6,401 nt of DNA from Promethearchaeota archaeon. Its GTDB lineage: Archaea; Asgardarchaeota; Lokiarchaeia; Sigynarchaeales; SOKP01. This document shows positions 1-5,853 of this stretch, in pieces. Numbering within the stretch: the first letter of the stretch is position 1; each line of letters starts with the position of its first letter. The stretch spans positions 1 through 6,401 of the forward strand of contig JAEOUI010000010.1 of NCBI GenBank assembly GCA_016839425.1, given 5' to 3'. The notes beneath the pieces were generated by a model. That model did not search any database, had not been told where the DNA came from, and saw only the letters and a program-made list of their open reading frames with translations. Both the position numbers and the translations under genes were made by a program.

Positions 1-891
1 GGAATAATTTTAAAATATCGTTTGAAAATTAGGTTTAATTCTGTTGAATTCAAATCAATTGCAATATTTTTGTTTAGTATTGGATTAGTAATAATAATAG
101 TAGTGATATGTTTAGTTATTCTAGATTCAAATTTAATCATTGCATTAATTTGTCTTCCACCTTGTATTCTTTTAGTTACAATAGGATTATACTACATGCT
201 ACGAGTTATCCAGCAACAAGAAAGATCGTTAAAATCCCAACAAAAGGCTTTAAAAAAAATAATCCAAAACTCAGAAAATACCGCAATTAATGTTTCCAAT
301 ATGGCATCCGAATTAGCTGCAAGCGCCGAAGAAGTAAACGCTTCGGCAGAAGATATTAGTTCTATTACTCAAAAAGGGCAATCTCTCTCAGATAAACTGA
401 TGAATTTATTAGAACAAATCAATGAAATGTCAAAATTTGTTAGAACATTATCAGACGAGATGAAATTTTCAACCAAAGATATTAACAAAATAATGACTAT
501 CCTCGTGACCCTTTCTGAACAAACAAATTTATTAGCCTTAAACGCAAGCATCGAAGCGGGAAGAGCAGGTGAGCACGGAAGGGGTTTTGCAGTTGTGGCT
601 GATGAAGTACGAAAAATGGCAGAACAATCAAAAGTAAACATTGGTCAATCAGAGAATCAAATTGAAGAAATTGTAGCTCGGATTGAATCCACGGTTTCAT
701 ACATCGAAAAAATTTCTGATATCATTGACCAAGCATCAACAAGTTCAAGAGACAATGCTGGACAAATGGCAGAAATAAGCGCGGCAACCGAAGAACAAAC
801 GGCTTCAATGGAGGAAATAACCTCCACTGCAACGAGATTAGGAACTCTAGCAAACGATTTAAAAAAGGGTTTAACAACAAAATTTAAATAA
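1..891 (+). CDS. MCP-like chemotaxis transducer, 5'-truncated by window edge
   Basis: A membrane-anchored methyl-accepting chemotaxis protein; in this family the cytoplasmic coiled-coil hairpin controls a CheA kinase through CheW. A TTG at 22 could be a start, but the frame is open back to base 1, and those seven extra residues (GIILKYR) align with residues 26-32 of the downstream paralogue (PIVIKYR). About 25 N-terminal residues, probably another membrane helix, are therefore likely missing. Numbering from the TTG, two hydrophobic helices lie at about 12-34 and 38-60, joined by a loop of a few residues (DSN). A short helix (61-90) leads straight into the signalling domain (about 91-275) without a recognisable HAMP. 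The hairpin tip at about 166-192 carries [15 protein letters not shown] and GRGFAVVA. Glu/Gln/Ala-rich segments near 99-110 and 251-267 resemble methylation helices. No C-terminal CheR-tethering pentapeptide is visible; the protein ends in KFK. The family call is certain; the ligand is unknown. Confidence 0.93.
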   Translation, partial: GIILKYRLKIRFNSVEFKSIAIFLFSIGLVIIIVVICLVILDSNLIIALICLPPCILLVTIGLYYMLRVIQQQERSLKSQQKALKKIIQNSENTAINVSNMASELAASAEEVNASAEDISSITQKGQSLSDKLMNLLEQINEMSKFVRTLSDEMKFSTKDINKIMTILVTLSEQTNLLALNASIEAGRAGEHGRGFAVVADEVRKMAEQSKVNIGQSENQIEEIVARIESTVSYIEKISDIIDQASTSSRDNAGQMAEISAATEEQTASMEEITSTATRLGTLANDLKKGLTTKFK

Positions 892-916
892 ATAATTCTG
901 ATTTATAATTGAGATA

Positions 917-963
917 TGATTTGAAATCAAACTCGTTCTTATTTTTATTCAATTTTCAAATCA
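917..963. repeat. 10-bp inverted repeat between the two MCP genes, T-rich loop
   Basis: TGATTTGAAA at 917-926 is the exact reverse complement of TTTCAAATCA at 954-963. The left arm is also part of a small palindrome (TGATTT-G-AAATCA, 917-929). The 27-base spacer contains a T-rich run (about 936-949). This could be a 3' hairpin or terminator of the first MCP gene, or a binding site upstream of the second. In DNA this AT-rich, a 10-bp match may be chance. The rest of the 892-1082 gap shows only the TATA-like element listed separately. Confidence 0.35.
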
Positions 964-1031
964 ATAATAGAAATTTTAATTATGATATTAGAGGATTCCA
1001 TCTAAATAATTTGTTTTATTTCATAATTGAA

Positions 1032-1046
1032 ATATTTAAATATAAA
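1032..1046 (+). promoter_or_regulatory. TATA-like promoter element of the second MCP gene
   Basis: ATATTTAAATATAAA contains TTTAAATA, close to the archaeal TATA consensus. Transcription would start roughly 25 bases downstream, near 1063-1068, giving a short leader of about 15-20 bases before the ATG at 1083. No Shine-Dalgarno is visible in that leader. The AT-rich background lowers confidence. Confidence 0.45.
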
Positions 1047-1082
1047 TTCCCTTGTTTTTAATTTAAACTAAAACTGTTAAAA

Positions 1083-2048
1083 ATGATATATCAAGGTTTA
1101 GGTAACGCACCTCCAGAATTCTTTCTTTTATTAATAGTTATCGTATTTTCGCTCGTACCAATCGTAATTAAATACCGTTATAAAATAAATATTAAATCAG
1201 CCGAATTCAAGGCTTTAATAATGTTTATTATATCTGTAGCAGTTTTACTTGCATTAACGGTTATTACCTTGGGCATGTTTGATTCTGACTGGATTTTGAC
1301 TTTTTGTTTGGTTCCTCCTGCAGTGGGATTAATAATATACGCACTTATTTATATATTAAAAGTAATAAGAGGTCAAGAAGCGTCTTTAAAAACTCAACAA
1401 TTGGCTTTACAAGGGATTATCGATAATTCCGAGCAAGTAGCTCTAAGTGTCTCGAATATGGCTTCGGAGCTTGCTTCCAGCGCGCAAGAAGTAAATGCTA
1501 CAGCAGAGCAGATTAATATTTTCACGCAAAAAGGGCAAAGTCTCTCTGAAAAATTGATGAATTTGCTAGAACAAATTAGTGATATGGCAAGGTTAGTCAA
1601 GAAGTTATCAGATGAAATGAAACTCTCGACAAGAGATATTAACAAGATCATGAACATTCTCGTGACCCTTTCTGAACAAACCAATTTATTGGCTTTAAAC
1701 GCAAGTATCGAAGCGGGACGAGCGGGAGAACACGGGAGGGGCTTTGCTGTCGTAGCAGAAGAAGTAAGAAAACTTTCCGAGCAATCAAAGGCAAACATCA
1801 GCCAAACTGAAAATCAAGTTGGAGAAATCGTAAATAGAATAGAATCTACGGTTTCTTATATTGAAAAAATTTCGAATTTTATCGATCAAGCTTCAACAAG
1901 CTCGAAAGACAATGTAGGTCAAATGACTGAAATTAGCACGGCGACTGAAGAACAAACTGCTTCGATGGAAGAAATAACATCCACGGCAACAAGGTTAGGA
2001 TCCCTCGCAGACGAATTAAAACAAGGCTTGACGAGAAAATTCAAATAA
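1083..2048 (+). CDS. MCP-like chemotaxis transducer with three membrane helices and no extracellular domain
   Basis: A 321-residue paralogue of the preceding gene, starting at ATG without a visible Shine-Dalgarno. Hydrophobic helices are predicted at about 13-29, 43-66 and 71-92. The basic segment KYRYKINIK (30-38) between helices 1 and 2, and KVIRG after helix 3, suggest by the positive-inside rule that the N terminus is outside and the C terminus in the cytoplasm. The only other external part is a loop of about four residues (DSDW). A Pro-Pro pair (78-79) lies in helix 3 and is conserved in the upstream copy. Only about 30 residues separate helix 3 from the signalling domain (about 123-307), too short for a HAMP. 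The tip at about 198-224 has the CheA/CheW-contact motif [15 protein letters not shown]. Putative methylation segments lie near 131-142 and 283-299. Its role is presumably to couple a membrane or partner-protein signal to CheA; the stimulus is unknown and no che genes are in view. Confidence 0.95.
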   Translation: MIYQGLGNAPPEFFLLLIVIVFSLVPIVIKYRYKINIKSAEFKALIMFIISVAVLLALTVITLGMFDSDWILTFCLVPPAVGLIIYALIYILKVIRGQEASLKTQQLALQGIIDNSEQVALSVSNMASELASSAQEVNATAEQINIFTQKGQSLSEKLMNLLEQISDMARLVKKLSDEMKLSTRDINKIMNILVTLSEQTNLLALNASIEAGRAGEHGRGFAVVAEEVRKLSEQSKANISQTENQVGEIVNRIESTVSYIEKISNFIDQASTSSKDNVGQMTEISTATEEQTASMEEITSTATRLGSLADELKQGLTRKFK

Positions 2049-2110
2049 TTCTTTTTCCAATCTTATTATTCCGATCTTGTGAGAGAGAAACCAAAAAATA
2101 TTTATTTTTT
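2049..2110 (+). terminator. T-rich tracts after the second MCP gene
   Basis: TTCTTTTTCC begins directly after the stop codon and ATTTATTTTTT follows at 2100-2110. Archaeal RNA polymerase can terminate at T-runs without a hairpin, so either tract could end the MCP transcript. I see no strong stem. The call rests on base composition alone. Confidence 0.3.
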
Positions 2111-2133
2111 AAGGTGTTAATATTCGTAAAGTG

Positions 2134-2150
2134 AAACATTTATTGATTTA
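2134..2150 (+). promoter_or_regulatory. Possible promoter of rpoA2
   Basis: GAAACATTTATTGATTT resembles a purine-rich BRE followed by a weak TATA-like box. A start about 25 bases downstream would leave a leader of about 50 bases, enough to hold the GAGGT site at 2206-2210. The gap from the MCP gene (171 bp) and the functional break argue for a separate promoter, but the exact element is uncertain. Confidence 0.25.
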
Positions 2151-2205
2151 TTTTATTCTATATTCTACTTGTTACAACAATATAACGAATTTTAATACAA
2201 TTTCA

Positions 2206-2210
2206 GAGGT
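2206..2210 (+). promoter_or_regulatory. Shine-Dalgarno site that supports the TTG start of rpoA2
   Basis: GAGGT is complementary to the conserved 3' end of archaeal 16S rRNA (CACCUCC). It lies nine bases before the TTG at 2220, which favours that start over the in-frame ATG at 2241. Confidence 0.6.
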
Positions 2211-2219
2211 TTAAAAACT

Positions 2220-3419
2220 TTGGCGAAAGTTACTCCTAAAATGTTGGAAGAATCCTTGAAAGAATTGCAAGAGGACGGCATTCCAGAAGACTTAATTGAA
2301 AAGATTCACAAGAAGTTGAAAAGCGAAGAGCTCGAAGAAGAGCAACTCGAATATTTCTTAAATAAAGTGTATATAAATTTTAACAACGCTATGGAAGAAC
2401 CTGGGGAACCCTGTGGAACTATCGCAGCACAGTCTATTGGCGAGCCTGGTACTCAAATGACGCTCCGTACCTTCCATTATGCGGGAGTCGAAGAGTTCTC
2501 TGTTACGCAAGGACTTCCAAGGCTCATAGAAATCGTGGACGCTCGACGCTTTCCCAGTACGCCAATGATGGAAATCCATCTCGAAAAAGGGTATTGCGAA
2601 ACCGAAGAAAAAGCAATTAAAGTTCACAATCGGATTGAACAAATCAGGATCGAACAAATAACTCACGATGTAGACTTGGACTTTGTCAATTGGAACATTA
2701 TCATCAATTTAATCCCCGAAATTTGCGAGAGAAAGGGTATAGATATAGACGAGATTCCAGAAGTTTTAAAACGATACAAGAAAAAAGGCTCGATCACGCG
2801 AGAGGGCAACTCGATTATTATCGATCCTGGAATTGAAGACCTCCAGAGCTTGCAAAAATTAAGAGAAAAAATCCTAAAGAAGGTCGTAAAAGGCATAAGA
2901 GGCGTCAAGCGTGGTTTACTCACTCCCGTTGATAATGGCAAGGAATGGGTTATAAAAACAGAAGGTACTAACATGCAAGGAGTTGTTCAAATCGAAGGAG
3001 TCGACGCTTCCAGAACGGTGTCGAATCATATTCACGAAGTAGAAAAATTATTTGGCATCGAAGCCGCAAGATCCATGATCATTGTCGAAGCGCAAAAAGT
3101 TCTAGAACAGCAAGGATTAGATGTAGACTTGCGTCACTTGCTCATATTAGCAGATCTCATGTGTCATTCTGGAACCATTCAATCAATTGGAAGACATGGT
3201 ATTTCGGGATCCAAATCAAGCGTATTTGCTCGAGCTGCATTTGAAGTAACTGTTAATCAATTACTTGACGCAGGGTTATACGGAGAAGAAGAAAAATTAC
3301 TTGGCATTCCCGAGAATGTCATCATTGGTCAAGTCGCAAAAATTGGAACGGGTTCAGTTCAAGTAATGTTCGATCTTGATGCTAATTTGAAAATTTTAAA
3401 CGAAAAAAAGCAATTATAA
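2220..3419 (+). CDS. rpoA2: DNA-directed RNA polymerase subunit A'' (Rpo1C)
   Basis: The C-terminal portion of the largest RNA polymerase subunit, which most archaea encode apart from A'. It corresponds to the end of bacterial beta' and eukaryotic Rpb1. The 399-residue length is normal. After a charged helical N terminus (1-57), residues 61-92 carry GEPCGTIAAQSIGEPGTQMT and LRTFHYAGV, the trigger-loop region that closes over the incoming NTP. GLPRLIEIVDARRFPSTP (98-115) follows. The cleft/jaw region lies in the middle. The conserved C-terminal end has GTIQSIGRHGISGSKSSVFA (318-337), RAAFEVTVNQLL (338-349) and ENVIIGQVAKIGTGSVQV (365-382). The start is TTG, supported by an upstream GAGGT. The A' gene is not directly upstream, where it normally sits; MCP genes occupy that place. 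There is no sign of frameshift or lost motifs. Confidence 0.98.
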   Translation: MAKVTPKMLEESLKELQEDGIPEDLIEKIHKKLKSEELEEEQLEYFLNKVYINFNNAMEEPGEPCGTIAAQSIGEPGTQMTLRTFHYAGVEEFSVTQGLPRLIEIVDARRFPSTPMMEIHLEKGYCETEEKAIKVHNRIEQIRIEQITHDVDLDFVNWNIIINLIPEICERKGIDIDEIPEVLKRYKKKGSITREGNSIIIDPGIEDLQSLQKLREKILKKVVKGIRGVKRGLLTPVDNGKEWVIKTEGTNMQGVVQIEGVDASRTVSNHIHEVEKLFGIEAARSMIIVEAQKVLEQQGLDVDLRHLLILADLMCHSGTIQSIGRHGISGSKSSVFARAAFEVTVNQLLDAGLYGEEEKLLGIPENVIIGQVAKIGTGSVQVMFDLDANLKILNEKKQL

Positions 3420-3483
3420 TTAGAATAGTTTAAATGGTACGAAATAGCAAGAAATTAAAACGATAATTCATTCATTTTATTCA

Positions 3484-3492
3484 CTATATATC
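3484..3492 (+). promoter_or_regulatory. TATA-like promoter element of rpl30e
   Basis: CTATATATC lies in the unusually wide 106-bp gap between rpoA2 and rpl30e. A start about 25 bases downstream (around 3512-3516) would give a very short leader of about 10-14 bases. This agrees with the absence of a Shine-Dalgarno before the rpl30e ATG. Confidence 0.4.
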
Positions 3493-3525
3493 GAAAATGG
3501 AAACACAAACATCAGTTGAAAAATA

Positions 3526-3906
3526 ATGGCGCGGAAAAAGAATAGAGAAGGTGTGGGTAACTCTATTGACTTATCAAGAAAGAAAGTCAAGGAATTCGAC
3601 ATTGATACTAATATTAAAGTCGCCTATAAAACGGGTAAGATTGTCTATGGTAAGAACCAAGTATTAAGGGAAATGAGGAAAGGTTCCTTTAAAATGATTC
3701 TCATAGCAAATAATTGCCCTAAAGAATTGGAGGATCAGCTCAATTACTATAATAAATTATCTGGAAATAAGCTCTTCTTCTACAAATATGGGGGCTCTTC
3801 GTACGATCTTGGATTAGCGTGCGCAAAACCCTATTGGATTAGCGTTCTGGGCGTGATAAATCCCGGAGACTCGGACCTATTGACTTTAAAATCCAAAAGC
3901 AATTAA
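3526..3906 (+). CDS. rpl30e: Ribosomal protein eL30 (L30e) with basic N-terminal extension
   Basis: A large-subunit ribosomal protein of the L7Ae/L30e RNA-binding fold, shared by archaea and eukaryotes. The core runs from about residue 25 to 122. Diagnostic segments are the N-terminal helix/strand YKTGKIVYGKNQVLREMRKG (34-53), ILIANNCPKELEDQLNYY (58-75), and the C-terminal GLACAKPYW (96-104) with VINPGDSDLL (110-119), all matching the family pattern. The protein is 126 residues against about 100 in most archaea. The excess is mainly a Lys/Arg-rich N terminus of about 23 residues (MARKKNREG...), which could contact rRNA. The start is ATG without a Shine-Dalgarno. It follows rpoA2 as in many archaea, and nusA begins 22 bp after its stop, suggesting one transcript. 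Confidence 0.95.
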   Translation: MARKKNREGVGNSIDLSRKKVKEFDIDTNIKVAYKTGKIVYGKNQVLREMRKGSFKMILIANNCPKELEDQLNYYNKLSGNKLFFYKYGGSSYDLGLACAKPYWISVLGVINPGDSDLLTLKSKSN

Positions 3907-3928
3907 CTGTATGATTTGATTTTAAAAA

Positions 3929-4417
3929 ATGCTAAAAAAGAATATTAAGATAGATAGAAAGTCAATGGAACTTATTTCCTTATTTAATAATATTTCTGGA
4001 GCAATCGTGAAAGATTGCTTGATTTTCGAAACTCCTGAAAATTATGACCATGAAAAATCGGAAGTCATCATTTTTTTGGTTAAAAAAGACGATATCGGAA
4101 AAGCAATTGGAAAATCGGGGGAACATGTTAAAGATTTGATGACAAAACTTCAAAAGAAGATTGATGTCATCCCTTTTTCGAGTGATATAAGCACATTTAT
4201 TCAATTTATTTTAAACACTTCTAAATCTGCTGTTAAAGTTCAAAACATAGAAATAAAGGAAAATAAGAACGATAAAAAGACCGTGGTCATATCAGTTCGA
4301 CCTCAAGATAGAGGGAAGGCAATCGGTAAGGATGGCAGCATGATACGAAAAATTAAAACCCTCGTTCTCCGACATTATGATGTGGACAATGTCATCATAA
4401 ACACTCATAATGCATGA
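3929..4417 (+). CDS. nusA: Archaeal NusA-like transcription factor (two KH domains)
   Basis: A 162-residue RNA-binding protein of the archaeal NusA family. It consists of two tandem KH domains and lacks the N-terminal RNA-polymerase-binding and S1 domains of bacterial NusA, as is normal in archaea. KH1 carries the GxxG loop in IGKAIGKSGEHVK (56-68, GKSG at 61-64). KH2 carries it in RGKAIGKDGSMIRK (128-141, GKDG at 133-136). Both loops are intact, so RNA binding should be preserved. In archaea it is presumed to act in transcription elongation or termination, or in rRNA synthesis, but its role is poorly established. Its place between rpl30e and rps12 is the conserved archaeal order. The ATG at 3929 has no clear Shine-Dalgarno; Met13 (ATG at 3965) is a less likely alternative. 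A hairpin begins at its stop codon. Confidence 0.95.
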   Translation: MLKKNIKIDRKSMELISLFNNISGAIVKDCLIFETPENYDHEKSEVIIFLVKKDDIGKAIGKSGEHVKDLMTKLQKKIDVIPFSSDISTFIQFILNTSKSAVKVQNIEIKENKNDKKTVVISVRPQDRGKAIGKDGSMIRKIKTLVLRHYDVDNVIINTHNA

Positions 4418-4445
4418 ACTTGAAAAATTCAAAAATTTTAAGTTC
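4416..4445 (+). terminator. Hairpin starting at the nusA stop codon
   Basis: GAACTTGAAA (4416-4425) can pair with TTTTAAGTTC (4436-4445) to form a 10-bp stem with one G-U pair and a 10-base loop. The left arm begins in the TGA stop. It is followed by an AT-rich stretch with TATTATTTTAT rather than a clean T-run. It may attenuate or end the rpl30e-nusA transcript or protect its 3' end. AT-richness makes the stem weak. Confidence 0.35.
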
Positions 4446-4450
4446 AAAGC

Positions 4451-4463
4451 TATATTATTTTAT
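4451..4463 (+). promoter_or_regulatory. TATA-like promoter element of rps12-rps7
   Basis: TATATTATTTTAT lies about 50 bases before the rps12 ATG in an 86-bp gap. The predicted transcript start near 4480-4485 would leave a leader of about 20 bases with no visible Shine-Dalgarno. ATTAAATTAAG just downstream is an alternative box. Confidence 0.35.
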
Positions 4464-4503
4464 CTATTAAATTAAGTGTTAAACGATTTTTGGTCTTTAA
4501 ATT

Positions 4504-4938
4504 ATGGGAAAACCGAAAGGATTATACGCTGCTCGACAACTCCAGAAAAATCGAAGGAAATTCAAGTGGAGCAAGACGCAATATAAACGTACGAAATTGA
4601 AACTTAAGCAAAAAAGCGATCCCCTCGAAGGATCACCTCAAGCTTTAGGAATAGTTCTCCAAAAAGTAGGACGAGAAAGCAAGCAACCAAACTCGGCCAT
4701 TCGAAAATGCGTGAGGGTTCAACTTAAAAAGAATGGAAAAGCCATAACTGCGTTTCTACCCGGTGATGGCGCATTAAATTTCATTGACGAACACGATCGA
4801 GTGATTGTCGAAGGAATTGGTGGTGCTAAAGGAAGAGCTATTGGAGATCTTCCGGGAGTACGATGGAAGGTTACCAAAGTTAACGGTGTATCGTTAGAGG
4901 CCCTAATTTATGGTAAAAAGGAGAAACCAATGAGGTAA
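4504..4938 (+). CDS. rps12: Small-subunit ribosomal protein uS12
   Basis: The decoding-centre protein of the 30S subunit, archaeal/eukaryotic type (eukaryotic S23). It is 144 residues, the usual archaeal size. It begins [13 protein letters not shown], with a basic N terminus that threads into the subunit. The conserved loop [15 protein letters not shown] (60-74) lies at the A site; Pro62 corresponds in position to the proline hydroxylated in eukaryotic S23 (family knowledge; modification here is not shown). [12 protein letters not shown] (96-107) and [10 protein letters not shown] (114-123) are the other signatures, and it ends KKEKPMR as in many archaea. The ATG lacks a Shine-Dalgarno and follows a TATA-like box, so a short leader is likely. 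Its last codons contain the ribosome binding site of rps7. Confidence 0.98.
   Translation: MGKPKGLYAARQLQKNRRKFKWSKTQYKRTKLKLKQKSDPLEGSPQALGIVLQKVGRESKQPNSAIRKCVRVQLKKNGKAITAFLPGDGALNFIDEHDRVIVEGIGGAKGRAIGDLPGVRWKVTKVNGVSLEALIYGKKEKPMR
4932..4936 (+). promoter_or_regulatory. Shine-Dalgarno site of rps7 within the rps12 end
   Basis: GAGGT overlaps the last codons and stop of rps12 (ATG AGG TAA) and lies seven bases before the rps7 ATG. This fixes the rps7 start and points to co-transcription with coupled translation. Confidence 0.7.
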
Positions 4939-4943
4939 ATCAC

Positions 4944-5564
4944 ATGAGTAAGGAAGTACAAGAAGAAGAAGTAAAATTATTCAACGCCTGGAGTTTTAAG
5001 GATGTAGAAATCAGCGATTTCACTCTTGAAAATTATATCAACTTAAAACCCATCATAGTGCCCCACTCATGCGGTAGACACGAACACAAGAGGTTCTGGA
5101 AATCGAACATTTCTGTCATTGAACGATTTGTAAATCGATTGCTTGCTCCAGGGTTTATTCAAGGCAAAATCAAGGGAAGAAAAAGCTCATACAATTCGGG
5201 AAAGAAAAGTAAATTAATTAGTAGTGTTAAAAGTGCCTTTGTTCTCGTAAATCTCATGACTGGCGAAAATCCCGTTCAAATTTTAGTAGATGCGGTTATC
5301 AACACGGCCCCGCGTGAAGAGACCACCAAAATCGCGATGGGTGGAATAAGTTATGCATCTGCGGTGGATGTAGCACCCCAACGAAGGGTGGATCTCGCTA
5401 TAAAATACATCGTCCAAGCAATTGGTACAAAATCACATAGTAATGTTCGACAATTTGAAGAAAACATCGCTCAAGAACTGATCTTGGCCGCTAAAAATAG
5501 CCAAGACTCGCGAGCTGTAAAGCGCAAGGACGAAATCGAGCGCATCGCCGTCTCAGCCAGATAA
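4944..5564 (+). CDS. rps7: Small-subunit ribosomal protein uS7
   Basis: A primary binder of the 16S rRNA 3' domain that organises the 30S head and contacts E-site tRNA. It is 206 residues, typical for archaea, with an acidic N-terminal extension (MSKEVQEEE) ahead of the core. Signatures are IVPHSCGRHEHKRF (38-51), VNRLLAPG (63-70), KIKGRKSSYNSGKK (75-88), TGENPVQILVDAVINTAPRE (106-125), the AVDVAPQRRVDLA hairpin region (140-152) and the C-terminal KRKDEIERIAVSAR (193-206). It starts five bases after the rps12 stop with a good GAGGT site. It is the last plus-strand gene: the elongation-factor or rps10 genes often found next in archaea are absent, and the next gene is on the opposite strand. 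Confidence 0.98.
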   Translation: MSKEVQEEEVKLFNAWSFKDVEISDFTLENYINLKPIIVPHSCGRHEHKRFWKSNISVIERFVNRLLAPGFIQGKIKGRKSSYNSGKKSKLISSVKSAFVLVNLMTGENPVQILVDAVINTAPREETTKIAMGGISYASAVDVAPQRRVDLAIKYIVQAIGTKSHSNVRQFEENIAQELILAAKNSQDSRAVKRKDEIERIAVSAR

Positions 5565-5601
5565 TCGCTACAAACTAAACAATATAAAGCTAAGCAAAAC
5601 G

Positions 5602-5616
5602 ACGCGCGCCACGCGT
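5602..5616 (+). other. GC-rich hairpin after rps7
   Basis: ACGCG (5602-5606) pairs with CGCGT (5612-5616) around a CGCCA loop. It stands out as a GC-rich spot in AT-rich non-coding DNA, about 40 bases after the rps7 stop. It may be the first stem of a structured 3' end. No known RNA family is recognised. Confidence 0.4.
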
Positions 5617-5630
5617 TCGCATCAAAATCC

Positions 5631-5668
5631 CGTCATCGTGCAACGATACGACGAGATGTCCTTTTTTT
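5631..5668 (+). terminator. Hairpin plus T7 run downstream of rps7
   Basis: CGT-C-ATCGT (5631-5639) pairs with ACGATACG (5643-5650) as an 8-bp stem with one bulged C and a GCA loop. Seven T residues follow at 5662-5668 after an 11-base gap. This is a likely end point of the rps12-rps7 transcript, since a T-run alone can be enough in archaea. Confidence 0.55.
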
Positions 5669-5674
5669 ATTCAT

Positions 5675-5699
5675 TTCTCGTTCAGGCGAGAATCTTTTT
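5675..5699 (+). terminator. Second hairpin plus T-run terminator after rps7
   Basis: TTCTCG (5675-5680) and CGAGAA (5687-5692) form a perfect 6-bp stem with a TTCAGG loop, followed at once by TCTTTTT. This has the layout of an intrinsic terminator and backs up the T7 run just upstream. Confidence 0.55.
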
Positions 5700-5819
5700 C
5701 GTTAACTAACTAAAGCCACTAATCAACCAATAAGCCACCTAGCCAACAAGCAACAAGCCGAACGAATAAAAGAGAAATGGAAAAAAACGAAAAAAAGCGA
5801 AAAACCTCAAGAAAAAAAT
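5700..5819. other. Strand-skewed non-coding tract: A/C-rich then purine-rich
   Basis: About 5711-5762 is built mostly of A and C with four AGCC elements (5714, 5733, 5741, 5756). From about 5763 to 5818 it is nearly all purine with A7 runs. No gene is recognised. A 20-codon ATG frame at 5777-5839 exists but has no support. The purine part doubles as T-runs for minus-strand termination. Confidence 0.4.
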
Positions 5820-5829
5820 TGATTCTTGA
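5781..5829 (-). terminator. Minus-strand hairpin and T-runs after the opposite-strand gene
   Basis: Read on the minus strand, TCAAGAA (5829-5823) pairs perfectly with TTCTTGA (5813-5807). T-runs follow at 5804-5800, 5796-5790 and 5787-5781. It lies about 140 bases past the stop of the minus-strand gene and would keep its transcript from running into rps7. Confidence 0.5.
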
Positions 5830-5853
5830 TGCTTGTTAACCAAAAGTCGAGAA

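Noticed and set aside
1394..1798. Minus-strand 134-codon frame inside the second MCP gene
   Set aside because: Antisense shadow; a corresponding antisense frame occurs in the first MCP gene (369-641) because the coding sequences are similar. Cys/Ser-rich composition is typical of shadows.
1..2048. MCP tandem considered as a mobile or bacterial insertion
   Set aside because: No transposase, terminal repeats or target duplication are visible, and base composition resembles the neighbouring genes.
2131..2214. 27-codon GTG frame ahead of rpoA2, with GGTG at 2113-2116
   Set aside because: GGTG is about 14 bases away, composition follows the AT-rich background, and the frame overlaps the rpoA2 ribosome binding site.
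5777..5839. 20-codon basic frame (MEKNEKKRKTS...) in the purine tract
   Set aside because: Any ATG in a purine-rich tract gives Lys/Glu codons. There is no ribosome site, it does not resemble eL41 or other tiny ribosomal proteins, and it spans the minus-strand terminator hairpin.
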